Positions 7,974 through 14,475 of a stretch of DNA of 34,369 bases are shown here, piece after piece; positions within the stretch are counted from its first letter, which is position 1, and each line of letters starts with the position of its first letter. The position numbers were made by a program, and so were the translations under genes. This stretch comes from Jatrophihabitans sp. (GTDB lineage Bacteria > Actinomycetota > Actinomycetes > Mycobacteriales > Jatrophihabitantaceae). The stretch is taken from positions 1-34,369 of the forward strand of contig JAICIE010000025.1 of NCBI GenBank assembly GCA_025924515.1, given 5' to 3'. Under the pieces are notes generated by a model that did not search any database, was not told where the DNA came from, and was given only the letters and a program-made list of their open reading frames with translations.

Positions 7974-9626
7974 TCACGTCAACCAGGCCTCCTCGGCGCG
8001 CGAAACGTACGCAGCGAAGGACTCGCCTTCGCCGCGACGGTCGAGGTAGCCCCGCAGGATCCGCTCGGCGTAGTCGGGAATCTCGTCCGCGGTGACCTTC
8101 AAACCGCGGAACTTCTTGCCGAATTCCGCGTCCGTTCCCATCTGGCCGCCGAGATGGACCTGGAAGGCCTCGACGTCGCCGTCGGGCGTCTTCTGCACCA
8201 TCCCCTTGAAGCCGAGGTCGGCGACCTGGAACCGCGCGCAGGAGTTCGGGCAGCCGTTCACGTTGATGGTGATCGGCGTTTCGAAGTCCGGCAGGCGTTT
8301 CTCCAGCTCCAGGCGCACCGCGTCGGCCCGGTGCTTGGTCTCCACCAGCGCCAGCTTGCAGAACTCGATACCGGTGCAGGCGATCGTGCCGCGCAGGAAC
8401 TCCGAGGGGCGGACGTACATGTCGAGGAGCGCGAGGTCCTCGATCAGCGGCTCAATCTCGCCCTCGGGGACATCAAGGACGGCGATGCCCTGCTTCGTGG
8501 TGAGCCGGACCCGTCCCGTGCCGGTGGCGGAGTGCCGGTCGGCGAGGGCGGCCAGCTCGCGCAGCGACGAGCCGGATGTGCGCCCGGAGCGCAGCGTGGC
8601 GCCGACCGCGTTGAGTCCGTCGAGCTGCTTCTCGACTCCGGTGTGGTCGCGGTGCGCGGGGGAGTCGGCCGGTGCCGGACCGTCCTCCAGCTTGCGGTGC
8701 AGATACTCGTCCTCGAGGACGGAGCGGAATTTCTCCGGACCCCAGTCGGCCATCAGGAACTTCAGCCGCGCGTGGTTGCGCGAGCGCCGGTATCCGTAGT
8801 CGCGGAACACCGAGGTGACCCCGACCCAGACCTCGCCGACGTCCTCGGGACGGACGAAGGCGCCGAGGCGCTGGGCGAACATCGGGTTGGTGGACAGCCC
8901 CCCACCGACCCAGAGATCGAAGCCGGGGGTGCCCTCGGGGCCGATCACGCCGACGAACGCCACGTCGTTGATCTCGTGGTTGGTGCAGTGACGGGCGCAG
9001 CCGGAGACCGTCGTCTTGTACTTGCGCGGCAGATTCGAGAACGCGGGGTCGCCGACGTACTTGTCCACGATCTCGCGGAGCATCGGCGTGCCGTCGAGAA
9101 CCGAGTCGGCCGCGACGCCCTCCAGCGGGCAGCCGAGCATCACCCGTGGCGTGTCACCGCAGGCCTCCGTGGTCGACAGGCCGACGGCTTCCAGGCGGGC
9201 CCAGATGTCGGGGACGTCCTCGATCCGGATCCAGTGCAGCTGGATGTTCTGCCGGTCCGTCACATCGGCGAGGTCGCGGCCGTACTCGGTGGACAGATCG
9301 GCGATCACTCGGAGCTGTGCGCTGCTGAGGGCTCCTCCGTCGATCCGCACTCGAAGCATGAACAACTCGTCCTCGAGCTCTTCCGGCTCGAGCGTCGCGG
9401 TCTTGCCGCCGGGGATCCCCTGTCGCCGCTGGGTGTAGAGCCCGTACCAGCGGAAGCGGCCCCGCAGATCGGCCGCGTCGATCCCCGCGAAACCGGTCTT
9501 CGAGTAGATGTCGACGATGCGCTGCTTGACGGCCAGACCGTCGTCGTCACGCTTGCTGCGTTCGTTCTGATTCAGCGGTTCTTTGTAACCCAGGGCCCAT
9601 TGGCCCTGACCTCGACGCGCGGGCAT
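7974..9626 (-). CDS. nirA: Ferredoxin-dependent sulfite reductase (NirA type)
   Basis: A 550-residue siroheme/[4Fe-4S] enzyme reducing sulfite to sulfide with six electrons from ferredoxin. The start ATG at 9626 is set by GGAAGGAG at 9633-9640. Cluster/siroheme ligands occur as TIACTGIEFCK (Cys-x5-Cys) and NGCPNSC (Cys-x3-Cys). Tyr64 (RWYGLYTQ) and Cys156 (TTEACGDTPR) are 92 residues apart, the same spacing as the covalently linked Tyr69-Cys161 pair I recall in Mycobacterium tuberculosis NirA. That favours sulfite over nitrite reductase. It is the first structural gene of a - strand operon with cysH and ybaK, preceded by a Cys-rich leader peptide. The divergent cysG supplies siroheme. Confidence 0.95.
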   Translation of the reverse strand: MPARRGQGQWALGYKEPLNQNERSKRDDDGLAVKQRIVDIYSKTGFAGIDAADLRGRFRWYGLYTQRRQGIPGGKTATLEPEELEDELFMLRVRIDGGALSSAQLRVIADLSTEYGRDLADVTDRQNIQLHWIRIEDVPDIWARLEAVGLSTTEACGDTPRVMLGCPLEGVAADSVLDGTPMLREIVDKYVGDPAFSNLPRKYKTTVSGCARHCTNHEINDVAFVGVIGPEGTPGFDLWVGGGLSTNPMFAQRLGAFVRPEDVGEVWVGVTSVFRDYGYRRSRNHARLKFLMADWGPEKFRSVLEDEYLHRKLEDGPAPADSPAHRDHTGVEKQLDGLNAVGATLRSGRTSGSSLRELAALADRHSATGTGRVRLTTKQGIAVLDVPEGEIEPLIEDLALLDMYVRPSEFLRGTIACTGIEFCKLALVETKHRADAVRLELEKRLPDFETPITINVNGCPNSCARFQVADLGFKGMVQKTPDGDVEAFQVHLGGQMGTDAEFGKKFRGLKVTADEIPDYAERILRGYLDRRGEGESFAAYVSRAEEAWLT

Positions 9627-9689
9627 GCGCGTCTCCTTCCGGATCGAGATGCGGCGGGGGTGATCGGTGCGGCGCGGCAGCACGGCGAC

Positions 9690-9704
9690 GGGCTGCCGCA
9701 GCCC
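9690..9704 (-). promoter_or_regulatory. Hairpin between the cysteine leader peptide and nirA
   Basis: GGGCTGCCGCAGCCC forms a six-base-pair all-perfect stem with a three-base loop, starting six bases past the leader stop codon. In the mRNA, AGCC-TG-CTGT, which covers the two Cys codons, can instead pair with ACAGGGCT just downstream, and this would break the hairpin. Two mutually exclusive structures at a stall site are what an attenuator needs. No U-tract follows, so control of translation of nirA is as plausible as transcription termination. Confidence 0.5.
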
Positions 9705-9710
9705 TGTCGA

Positions 9711-9797
9711 TCAACAGCAGGCTGCCGCCACGCGCAGCAGGTCGATGTGTCGGCGAGACGTCAGCGGAGCACCCAGCCCCGACGTCCTCAGCCGCAT
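9711..9797 (-). CDS. Cysteine-responsive leader peptide upstream of nirA
   Basis: A 28-codon ORF, ATG at 9797 and TGA at 9711-9713. Its C-terminal half reads TSRRHIDLLRVAAACC followed by stop. The core SRRH-(I/V)-DL-x-RV ending in cysteines is the pattern of the short 'putative leader peptides' annotated ahead of sulfur-assimilation genes in actinomycetes. Related poly-cysteine uORFs in mycobacteria are known to sense Cys-tRNA supply. It lies 84 bases before the nirA start, and a GC hairpin directly follows its stop. Slow translation of the terminal Cys codons when cysteine is scarce should alter the downstream RNA fold and raise nirA-cysH-ybaK expression (inference). No strong ribosome site is seen; GACGG precedes the ATG, and an in-frame TGA blocks any upstream extension. 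Confidence 0.8.
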   Translation of the reverse strand: MRLRTSGLGAPLTSRRHIDLLRVAAACC

Positions 9798-9880
9798 CCG
9801 TCAATGGTGGCACACGGGTGGTTGACGCCGTCCAGCAAACGGAACGAAGACCCGCGCGGGGCCGCAGCGACAATAGGGGA

Positions 9881-11080
9881 ATGTCCGGCCTGCCCTTGCT
9901 GCTCGACGTCGCCGGCCGGCGAGCGGTGGTGGTCGGCGGTGGACGGGTCGCCGCGCGCCGCGTACAGGTCCTGCTCGAGGCCGGCGCCCAGGTCGACGTC
10001 GTCGCACCGGAGATCTCGGGCGAGCTGCCGGCCGCGAGAGTGACCGTGCACGCGCGGCAGTTCCGGGAGTCGGATCTCGACCGCGCGTGGCTGGCGCTGG
10101 CCTGCACCGATGACTCCGCCGTCAACGCGGCGGTCGCCTCGGCCGCGGCAGCCCGCCGAGTCTTCTGCGTCCGCGCCGACCGGGCGGATGGCGGCACGGC
10201 GCGGATGTCCGCGGTCGCCCGACGCGGGGAGCTGACGGTCGCCGTCAACGGGGGTGACGATCCGCGCCGGGCGGCTCGGCTGCGCGACGCCATCGCCCGC
10301 GCGCTCGACGTCGGAGAGCTGCCGGTGCGGCCCGCACGTCCCGCGGCGCACGGATCGGTCGCCCTGGTCGGCGGTGGGCCGGGCGCACCGGACCTGATCA
10401 CCGTCCTGGGCCTGCGGCTGCTGACCGCCGCCGATGTGGTGGTGGTCGACCGGCTGGCCCCGCGGGAGCTTCTGGACGGGTTGCAGCCCGATGTGGAGGT
10501 GATCGACAGCGGCAAGTCCCCGCACCGGCACAACCTGAGCCAGGACGAGATCAACGCGGTCTTGGTGGATCGCGCCCGCGCCGGCAAGCGGGTGGTGCGC
10601 CTGAAGGGCGGCGACCCGTTCGTCTTCGGTCGCGGCGGTGAGGAGTGGCTCGCCTGCGCACGAGCCGGGGTCCCGGTCACCGTCGTGCCGGGGATCAGTT
10701 CAGCGCTTGCGGCGCCGGCGTTGGCCGGCATCCCACTGACCCACCGTTCGGTGTCCGCGGACTTCACGGTGCTGTCCGGTCACCTGGATCCCGGGCGGGC
10801 TCCGGAGGACGGGATCGACTGGCCGGGGCTGGCGGCGAGCGGAGGCACCCTGGTGCTCCTCATGGCGATGGACCGACTCGACCGGATCGCCGCCGAACTG
10901 ATCCGCCACGGTCGCGACGCCGGGACTCCGGCGGCGGTCGTGCACCGCGCCAGCCTGCCGGCGCAGCGGGTCCTGCGGGGCCGGTTGGACTCGATCGCGG
11001 CGACGGCTCGGGCGCAGGGGATCGGCGCTCCGGCGGTCGTGGTGATCGGTCGGGTCGTCGACGTGCTGGCGCCGTTCTGA
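9881..11080 (+). CDS. cysG: Bifunctional siroheme synthase (precorrin-2 dehydrogenase/uroporphyrinogen-III methyltransferase)
   Basis: A 399-residue fusion. Residues 1-150 are the precorrin-2 dehydrogenase/ferrochelatase half, with Rossmann motif VVVGGGRVAARRV near 16 and ACTDDSAVNAAVA near 74. Residues 158-399 are the SAM-dependent uroporphyrinogen-III C-methyltransferase half, with VALVGGGPGAPDLITVLG, GDPFVFGRGGEEW and VPGISSALAAPALAGIPLTHR. Together they turn uroporphyrinogen III into siroheme, the NirA cofactor. The ATG at 9881 directly follows TAGGGGA, a usable ribosome site; an in-frame ATG at 9818 has no family sequence behind it. The gene diverges from the nirA leader with 83 bases between starts, so the promoters must lie close together and could be co-regulated. 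Confidence 0.95.
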   Translation: MSGLPLLLDVAGRRAVVVGGGRVAARRVQVLLEAGAQVDVVAPEISGELPAARVTVHARQFRESDLDRAWLALACTDDSAVNAAVASAAAARRVFCVRADRADGGTARMSAVARRGELTVAVNGGDDPRRAARLRDAIARALDVGELPVRPARPAAHGSVALVGGGPGAPDLITVLGLRLLTAADVVVVDRLAPRELLDGLQPDVEVIDSGKSPHRHNLSQDEINAVLVDRARAGKRVVRLKGGDPFVFGRGGEEWLACARAGVPVTVVPGISSALAAPALAGIPLTHRSVSADFTVLSGHLDPGRAPEDGIDWPGLAASGGTLVLLMAMDRLDRIAAELIRHGRDAGTPAAVVHRASLPAQRVLRGRLDSIAATARAQGIGAPAVVVIGRVVDVLAPF

Positions 11081-11092
11081 GCCTCGATCGCC

Positions 11093-11110
11093 GCGCTGGG
11101 CTACCAGCGC
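11093..11110 (+). terminator. Hairpin after cysG
   Basis: GCGCTGG-GCTA-CCAGCGC forms a perfect seven-base-pair stem with a four-base loop, starting 12 bases after the cysG stop. No T-run follows, so it would be a non-canonical actinobacterial terminator. It separates cysG from the SOS-box operon. Confidence 0.5.
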
Positions 11111-11180
11111 TGCTGCGCGGCGGCGTCCGCGCAGGCGGCCGCTCGTCGGCCGAAGCATTTGTCGGACCCTCTCGCTAACC

Positions 11181-11196
11181 TCGAACTGAGGTTCGA
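11181..11196 (+). promoter_or_regulatory. Perfect LexA/SOS box
   Basis: TCGAACtgagGTTCGA is an exact match to the mycobacterial/actinobacterial LexA consensus TCGAAC-N4-GTTCGA. It is a perfect 6+6 palindrome ending 15 bases before the ATG at 11212. A -10-like TAACCT (11176-11181) abuts its left edge, so bound LexA would cover the likely transcription start. The genes that follow are HEPN, methyltransferase and dinB, and the last of these is a typical damage-response gene. Confidence 0.85.
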
Positions 11197-11211
11197 TACG
11201 GGAGGTGTTCG

Positions 11212-11649
11212 ATGTCCATGCCGGCTCCACTCTGGGCGCTCGACGATGCACACCGGGCGGGCGATCCCGGCTCGGCGCAGGCGCTGCTCGGCCGCGCCAC
11301 AAGCGCATTGCGCACCGCGTCGGTGACGCCCGGGCCCGACGAGAGGTTCGCCGCGGCGCATCTTGCGGCGCTGCGCGCGGCGGCCGCCGTGATCGCCGTC
11401 CGCGGCCGCCCGCCGAGGTTGCGGCGGCGGCTGATGAACGTGTGGGTCCTGCTCGAGCGGGTCGCCCCCGAGTTCGCCGGTGAGGCCGCCTATTTCGCGG
11501 CCGGAGCGAAGGCCCGCGCAGCGATCGAGGCGGGCGGATACGCGGTGGTCGGCACGCGGGCCGCTGACGATCAACTGCGTGCCGCAGCCGAGTTCCTCGA
11601 ACGAGTGCACCGGCACGTGAACGACCCGGCGGCCGCCCTGGCCGGATGA
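11212..11649 (+). CDS. SAV_6107-type HEPN domain protein
   Basis: A 145-residue, largely helical protein with the pattern of the Streptomyces SAV_6107 HEPN family: ERFAAAHLAALRAAAAVIA near residue 44, NVWVLLERVAPEFAGEAAYFAAGAKARAAIEAG in the middle, and DDQLRAAAEFLERV near the end. Function in this family is not established. HEPN domains elsewhere are RNases or nucleotide-binding partners of toxin-antitoxin pairs, and Arg45-x4-His50 formally fits the R-x4-6-H catalytic pattern. However, its position in a conserved early helix may be structural. ATG 11212 follows GGGAGG. The perfect SOS box lies directly upstream, and the gene leads an operon with a methyltransferase and dinB. Confidence 0.85.
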   Translation: MSMPAPLWALDDAHRAGDPGSAQALLGRATSALRTASVTPGPDERFAAAHLAALRAAAAVIAVRGRPPRLRRRLMNVWVLLERVAPEFAGEAAYFAAGAKARAAIEAGGYAVVGTRAADDQLRAAAEFLERVHRHVNDPAAALAG

Positions 11650-11700
11650 CGCCGCTCTGGCCGCACCACCGGTGGTCGGCGCTGCAGGAGGGCTGCGGTC

Positions 11701-12459
11701 ATGCGGGCTAAGGTCCGACTCGTGTCCCGCGACGCGACCGGTGTTCCCCGTGCGGGGGCGAGCGCCGCGAGCGATCCCGTCCTGGCCGCGCTGCGGCCGG
11801 TGTTCGAGGCCGGCAGGGAACCGGCCGTTCTCGACTGCGGCGGTGGCAGTGGGAGCTTCGCGGTCCCGCTCGCCGCGTCGGGGGCCCGGGTCACGGTCGT
11901 CGACATCAGCGTCGACGCGCTTGCCACGCTCACCCGACGGGCCGCCGAGGCCGGGATCGGCGACCGCGTGAGCGCGGTGCAGGGCGATGTCGAGCAGCTC
12001 GCCGACGCAGTGGGCGACGCCCGCTTCGACCTGGTGCTGGCCCACGGCGTGCTGGAGGCGGTCGACGACGTGCCTCGCGCGTTCGGCGAGATGGTCGCGC
12101 GGATGCAGCCGGGCGGCGTGCTCAGTGTGTTGGTCAGCAACCCCGCAGCCGCCGTGTTCGCGCGTGCTCTCACCGGCGATCTCACGGGCGCGCTCGACGA
12201 GCTCGACGGCGATCCCCGCCGGCCGAGCCCGTCGTCGGTCGGCGAGCTGTGCGCCGCGGCGGGCCTGCGGATCGAGCACAGGCACGGCATCGGAATCTTC
12301 ACCGAGCTCGTTCCGGGAGCCGTCCTCGACCGGGCAGGAGCGCGTGAGCAGCTGGCGGAGCTGGAATCGCGCTGCGCCGAGCGCCCGCCGTTCGCCGAAC
12401 TCGCCGGTCGGGTCCACCTGGTCGTGCGCCGCGACGACCCCGCGTGGCAGGCCGGGTAG
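11701..12459 (+). CDS. Class I SAM-dependent methyltransferase
   Basis: A 252-residue Rossmann-fold methyltransferase. Motif I is VLDCGGGSGSFAVPLA near residue 43, the acidic end of strand 2 is VTVVDIS, followed by VQGDVEQL and FDLVLAHGVLEAVDD, with MQPGGVLSVLVSN as the post-motif region. The substrate is unknown; the overall look is close to small-molecule or tRNA methyltransferases of the SmtA/CmoM type, which is only a resemblance. The ATG at 11701 is supported by AGGAGG eight to nine bases upstream; a GTG at 11722 is the alternative. It sits 51 bases after the HEPN gene, and its stop overlaps or abuts the start of dinB, so the three genes should be co-transcribed from the SOS-box promoter. 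Confidence 0.85.
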   Translation: MRAKVRLVSRDATGVPRAGASAASDPVLAALRPVFEAGREPAVLDCGGGSGSFAVPLAASGARVTVVDISVDALATLTRRAAEAGIGDRVSAVQGDVEQLADAVGDARFDLVLAHGVLEAVDDVPRAFGEMVARMQPGGVLSVLVSNPAAAVFARALTGDLTGALDELDGDPRRPSPSSVGELCAAAGLRIEHRHGIGIFTELVPGAVLDRAGAREQLAELESRCAERPPFAELAGRVHLVVRRDDPAWQAG

Positions 12460-13763
12460 CGGTGGGCCGCAGCGCCGACCTGCCCCGCGCTGCCGGGGAG
12501 TACGACGGTGACGACACCGGGTGCACCGTCCTGCACGTCGACATGGACGCCTTCTATGCCAGCGTCGAGGTGCAGCGGCGGCCGGAGCTGCGCGGCCTGC
12601 CGGTGGTCGTCGGAGGAACCGCCCGAGGTGTCGTGCTGGCGGCGTCCTATCCGGCGCGCAAGTACGGCGTGCGCAGTGCCATGCCGATGACCCAGGCGTT
12701 GCGGCTGTGTCCGCACGCCGTGGTCGTGTCTCCCGACCACGCGGTCTACAGCCAGGTGTCCGCGCGGGTTCTGGCGATCTTGCGGACAATGACGCCGTTG
12801 GTCGAGCCGATCTCGCTCGACGAGGCGTTCCTCGACGTCTCCGGGGCGGTCCGCCTGCTCGGCCGTCCCGCCGACATCGCCCGCAGCATTCGCGCACGGG
12901 TGCGCGCGGAGGTGGAGCTGACCTGCTCGGTAGGCGTGGCGCCGACCAAGTTCGTGGCCAAGGTGGCCTCTGCCCGGTGCAAGCCCGATGGCCTGCTCGT
13001 CGTTCCGCGCGACGGCGTCCTGCGCTTTCTTCATCCCTTGCCGGTGACCGCGCTGTGGGGGGTGGGCACGCGCACCGCCGAGGCGTTGCACCGGCTCGGG
13101 ATCCGGACCGTCGGCGATCTCGCGGCGACCCCGGTCGACACACTGCGCCGAGCCGTGGGCTCCGCCGTGGCCGAGCACCTGGCCGCGCTCGCGTCGGGCG
13201 TCGATCCCCGCCCGGTCCGCCCGGACGAGGTCGAGAAGTCGATCAGCGTCGACCACACCGTGGCGGACGACCTGACCGCGGAGGCGGACGTGCTGCGCGA
13301 GCTGCTCCGGCTCGCCGAGGAGGTCGGCCGCCGGGTGCGCAAGCGGGGCTTCCTGGCGCGCACGGTCGGCATCAAGATCCGCTTCGCGGATTTCCGCACG
13401 GTCACCCGGGTGCGGACCCTGTCCTCCGCCACCGATTCCACCGCTGACATCCACCGGACGGCGGCGCTGCTCTACCGCGGACTGCAGCTCGACCGGCCCC
13501 GGATCCGCCTGGTCGGGGTCAAATGCGAGCAGTTGGAACCCGCCGGCGCCGTGGCCCAGCAGCTGTCCTTCGACGATGTCGAGGGGCCGGGGAGGGCGGG
13601 CCCGCCGGACCAGGTTCTCGACGCCGCCCGGCGCAGATTCGGGTCCGGAGCGGTCAGCTACGCCACCTTGCTGGGAGCTCGGTTGCCGTCCTCGCCGAAG
13701 CGGGTCGACGGTCCCGACGATCTCGCGGCGGGACGTCCGGAAAACAGGTTCAGCACAGAGTGA
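12444..13763 (+). CDS. dinB: DNA polymerase IV (Y-family)
   Basis: A 439-residue translesion polymerase. Catalytic residues appear in HVDMDAFYASVE (Asp33, with Tyr38 at the steric-gate position) and SLDEAFLDVSG (Asp126-Glu127). SVGVAPTKFVAKVAS and WGVGTRTAEALHRLGI (helix-hairpin-helix) follow, then the little-finger domain (KSISVDHTV onwards). QQLSFDD near the C-terminus is a probable beta-clamp-binding motif. Two GTG starts are possible: 12444 overlaps the methyltransferase stop by 16 bases, and 12462 lies just after it. The motif begins only at residue 30, so either works. Being the third gene behind a perfect LexA box, it is expected to be DNA-damage inducible. Confidence 0.95.
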   Translation: MAGRVAVGRSADLPRAAGEYDGDDTGCTVLHVDMDAFYASVEVQRRPELRGLPVVVGGTARGVVLAASYPARKYGVRSAMPMTQALRLCPHAVVVSPDHAVYSQVSARVLAILRTMTPLVEPISLDEAFLDVSGAVRLLGRPADIARSIRARVRAEVELTCSVGVAPTKFVAKVASARCKPDGLLVVPRDGVLRFLHPLPVTALWGVGTRTAEALHRLGIRTVGDLAATPVDTLRRAVGSAVAEHLAALASGVDPRPVRPDEVEKSISVDHTVADDLTAEADVLRELLRLAEEVGRRVRKRGFLARTVGIKIRFADFRTVTRVRTLSSATDSTADIHRTAALLYRGLQLDRPRIRLVGVKCEQLEPAGAVAQQLSFDDVEGPGRAGPPDQVLDAARRRFGSGAVSYATLLGARLPSSPKRVDGPDDLAAGRPENRFSTE

Positions 13764-13794
13764 TCACGGCTTTCGCGGACGCCTCGCAGACTCG

Positions 13795-13800
13795 TATGCT
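13795..13800 (+). promoter_or_regulatory. Possible -10 box for the DUF3040 gene
   Basis: TATGCT fits the TANNNT pattern, 115 bases before the GTG at 13916. The matching -35 position (TTCGCG at 13772) is poor. It is the best candidate in the 152 bases between dinB and the DUF3040 gene, which otherwise show nothing I recognise. Confidence 0.3.
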
Positions 13801-13915
13801 CGTCAGTGACAGGACGACCCGCCGCGGGAATAGATCCGGCGACGACCGCACTGCCGAACACTTCTTCGAGAACGCCGACCCCTCGACAGAGGGCGGGGAG
13901 AACAAGGAGGGCACA

Positions 13916-14290
13916 GTGCCGCTCTCCGAGCACGAGCAGAGGCTGCTCGACGAGATCGAGCAGGCGCTGTACGCGGAGGATCCCAAATTCGCCTCTGCCG
14001 TGCGCGCCGCGCGCGGCCCCAACCGCACTCGACGACTCGTCGTGCTGTGTTCGCTGGGCATCCTGGCCGGCCTCGGCATGGTGCTCATCGGTTTGATCAC
14101 GACGGTCGTGGCGTTGAGCGTCATCGGGTTCGTCGTGCTGGTCGGGTCCTGCGGATCTCTCGTCCAGACGTTGCGCAATCGAAGTGGCAAGTCCTCGACC
14201 ACGCCTGCCGCCGCGCCGGGCGCCGCGCGGTCCGGCGGACTGCGCAGTCGAATGGAAGATCGGCTGCGGCGCCGGTTCGAACAGAGTTGA
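13916..14290 (+). CDS. DUF3040 family membrane protein
   Basis: A 124-residue actinobacterial protein of unknown function. The family signature is the N-terminal PLSEHEQRLLDEIEQALYAEDPKFAS, followed by a basic stretch and two hydrophobic segments (about residues 42-62 and 65-83), then a basic, Arg-rich cytoplasmic tail. It begins at the GTG at 13916, preceded by AAGGAGG, a strong ribosome site that decides the start. DUF3040 genes are commonly found near mraZ and the dcw cluster in actinomycetes, as here. It is followed by two strong hairpins and then by the convergent tgpA gene. Confidence 0.88.
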   Translation: MPLSEHEQRLLDEIEQALYAEDPKFASAVRAARGPNRTRRLVVLCSLGILAGLGMVLIGLITTVVALSVIGFVVLVGSCGSLVQTLRNRSGKSSTTPAAAPGAARSGGLRSRMEDRLRRRFEQS

Positions 14291-14314
14291 CCCACCGCTA
14301 GGACGTCGCCGCGA

Positions 14315-14341
14315 GGCCCCGGCCGGGACACGGCCGGGGCC
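14315..14341. terminator. Bidirectional hairpin terminator, first of two
   Basis: GGCCCCGGCCG-GGACA-CGGCCGGGGCC is a perfect 11-base-pair stem with a five-base loop, 25 bases after the DUF3040 stop. It is followed by TT on the + strand. The stem serves both strands and lies between convergent genes. Confidence 0.75.
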
Positions 14342-14376
14342 TTCGCCGTCTACACGGCCCGCCGGTCTCCGGCTTG

Positions 14377-14412
14377 TGGCGGCTGGGCCTCTCATCAGAG
14401 GCTGAGCCGCCA
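14377..14412. terminator. Bidirectional hairpin terminator, second of two
   Basis: The arms TGGCGGCT and AGCCGCCA enclose GGG-CCTCT and AGAGG-CTG around a CATC loop. That gives an eight-base-pair outer stem, a single mismatch, and a seven-pair inner stem including one G-U. It lies 63 bases past the tgpA stop on the - strand and after the first hairpin on the + strand. Confidence 0.65.
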
Positions 14413-14475
14413 TTCCTGAAACGGGCGGGCCGGACGCGGGGCCGGAGGGGTTCGCCGCGGCGCTCACCTGCAGGA

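Noticed and set aside
8154-10043. A 629-codon + strand frame opposite nirA
   Set aside because: The - strand carries complete sulfite-reductase motifs. The + frame has no recognisable domain and runs into the cysG start in a different frame.
11571-13454. A long - strand frame opposite the HEPN, methyltransferase and dinB genes
   Set aside because: Antisense shadow. The + strand contains all the Y-polymerase motifs, and the - frame crosses several genes with no domain pattern.
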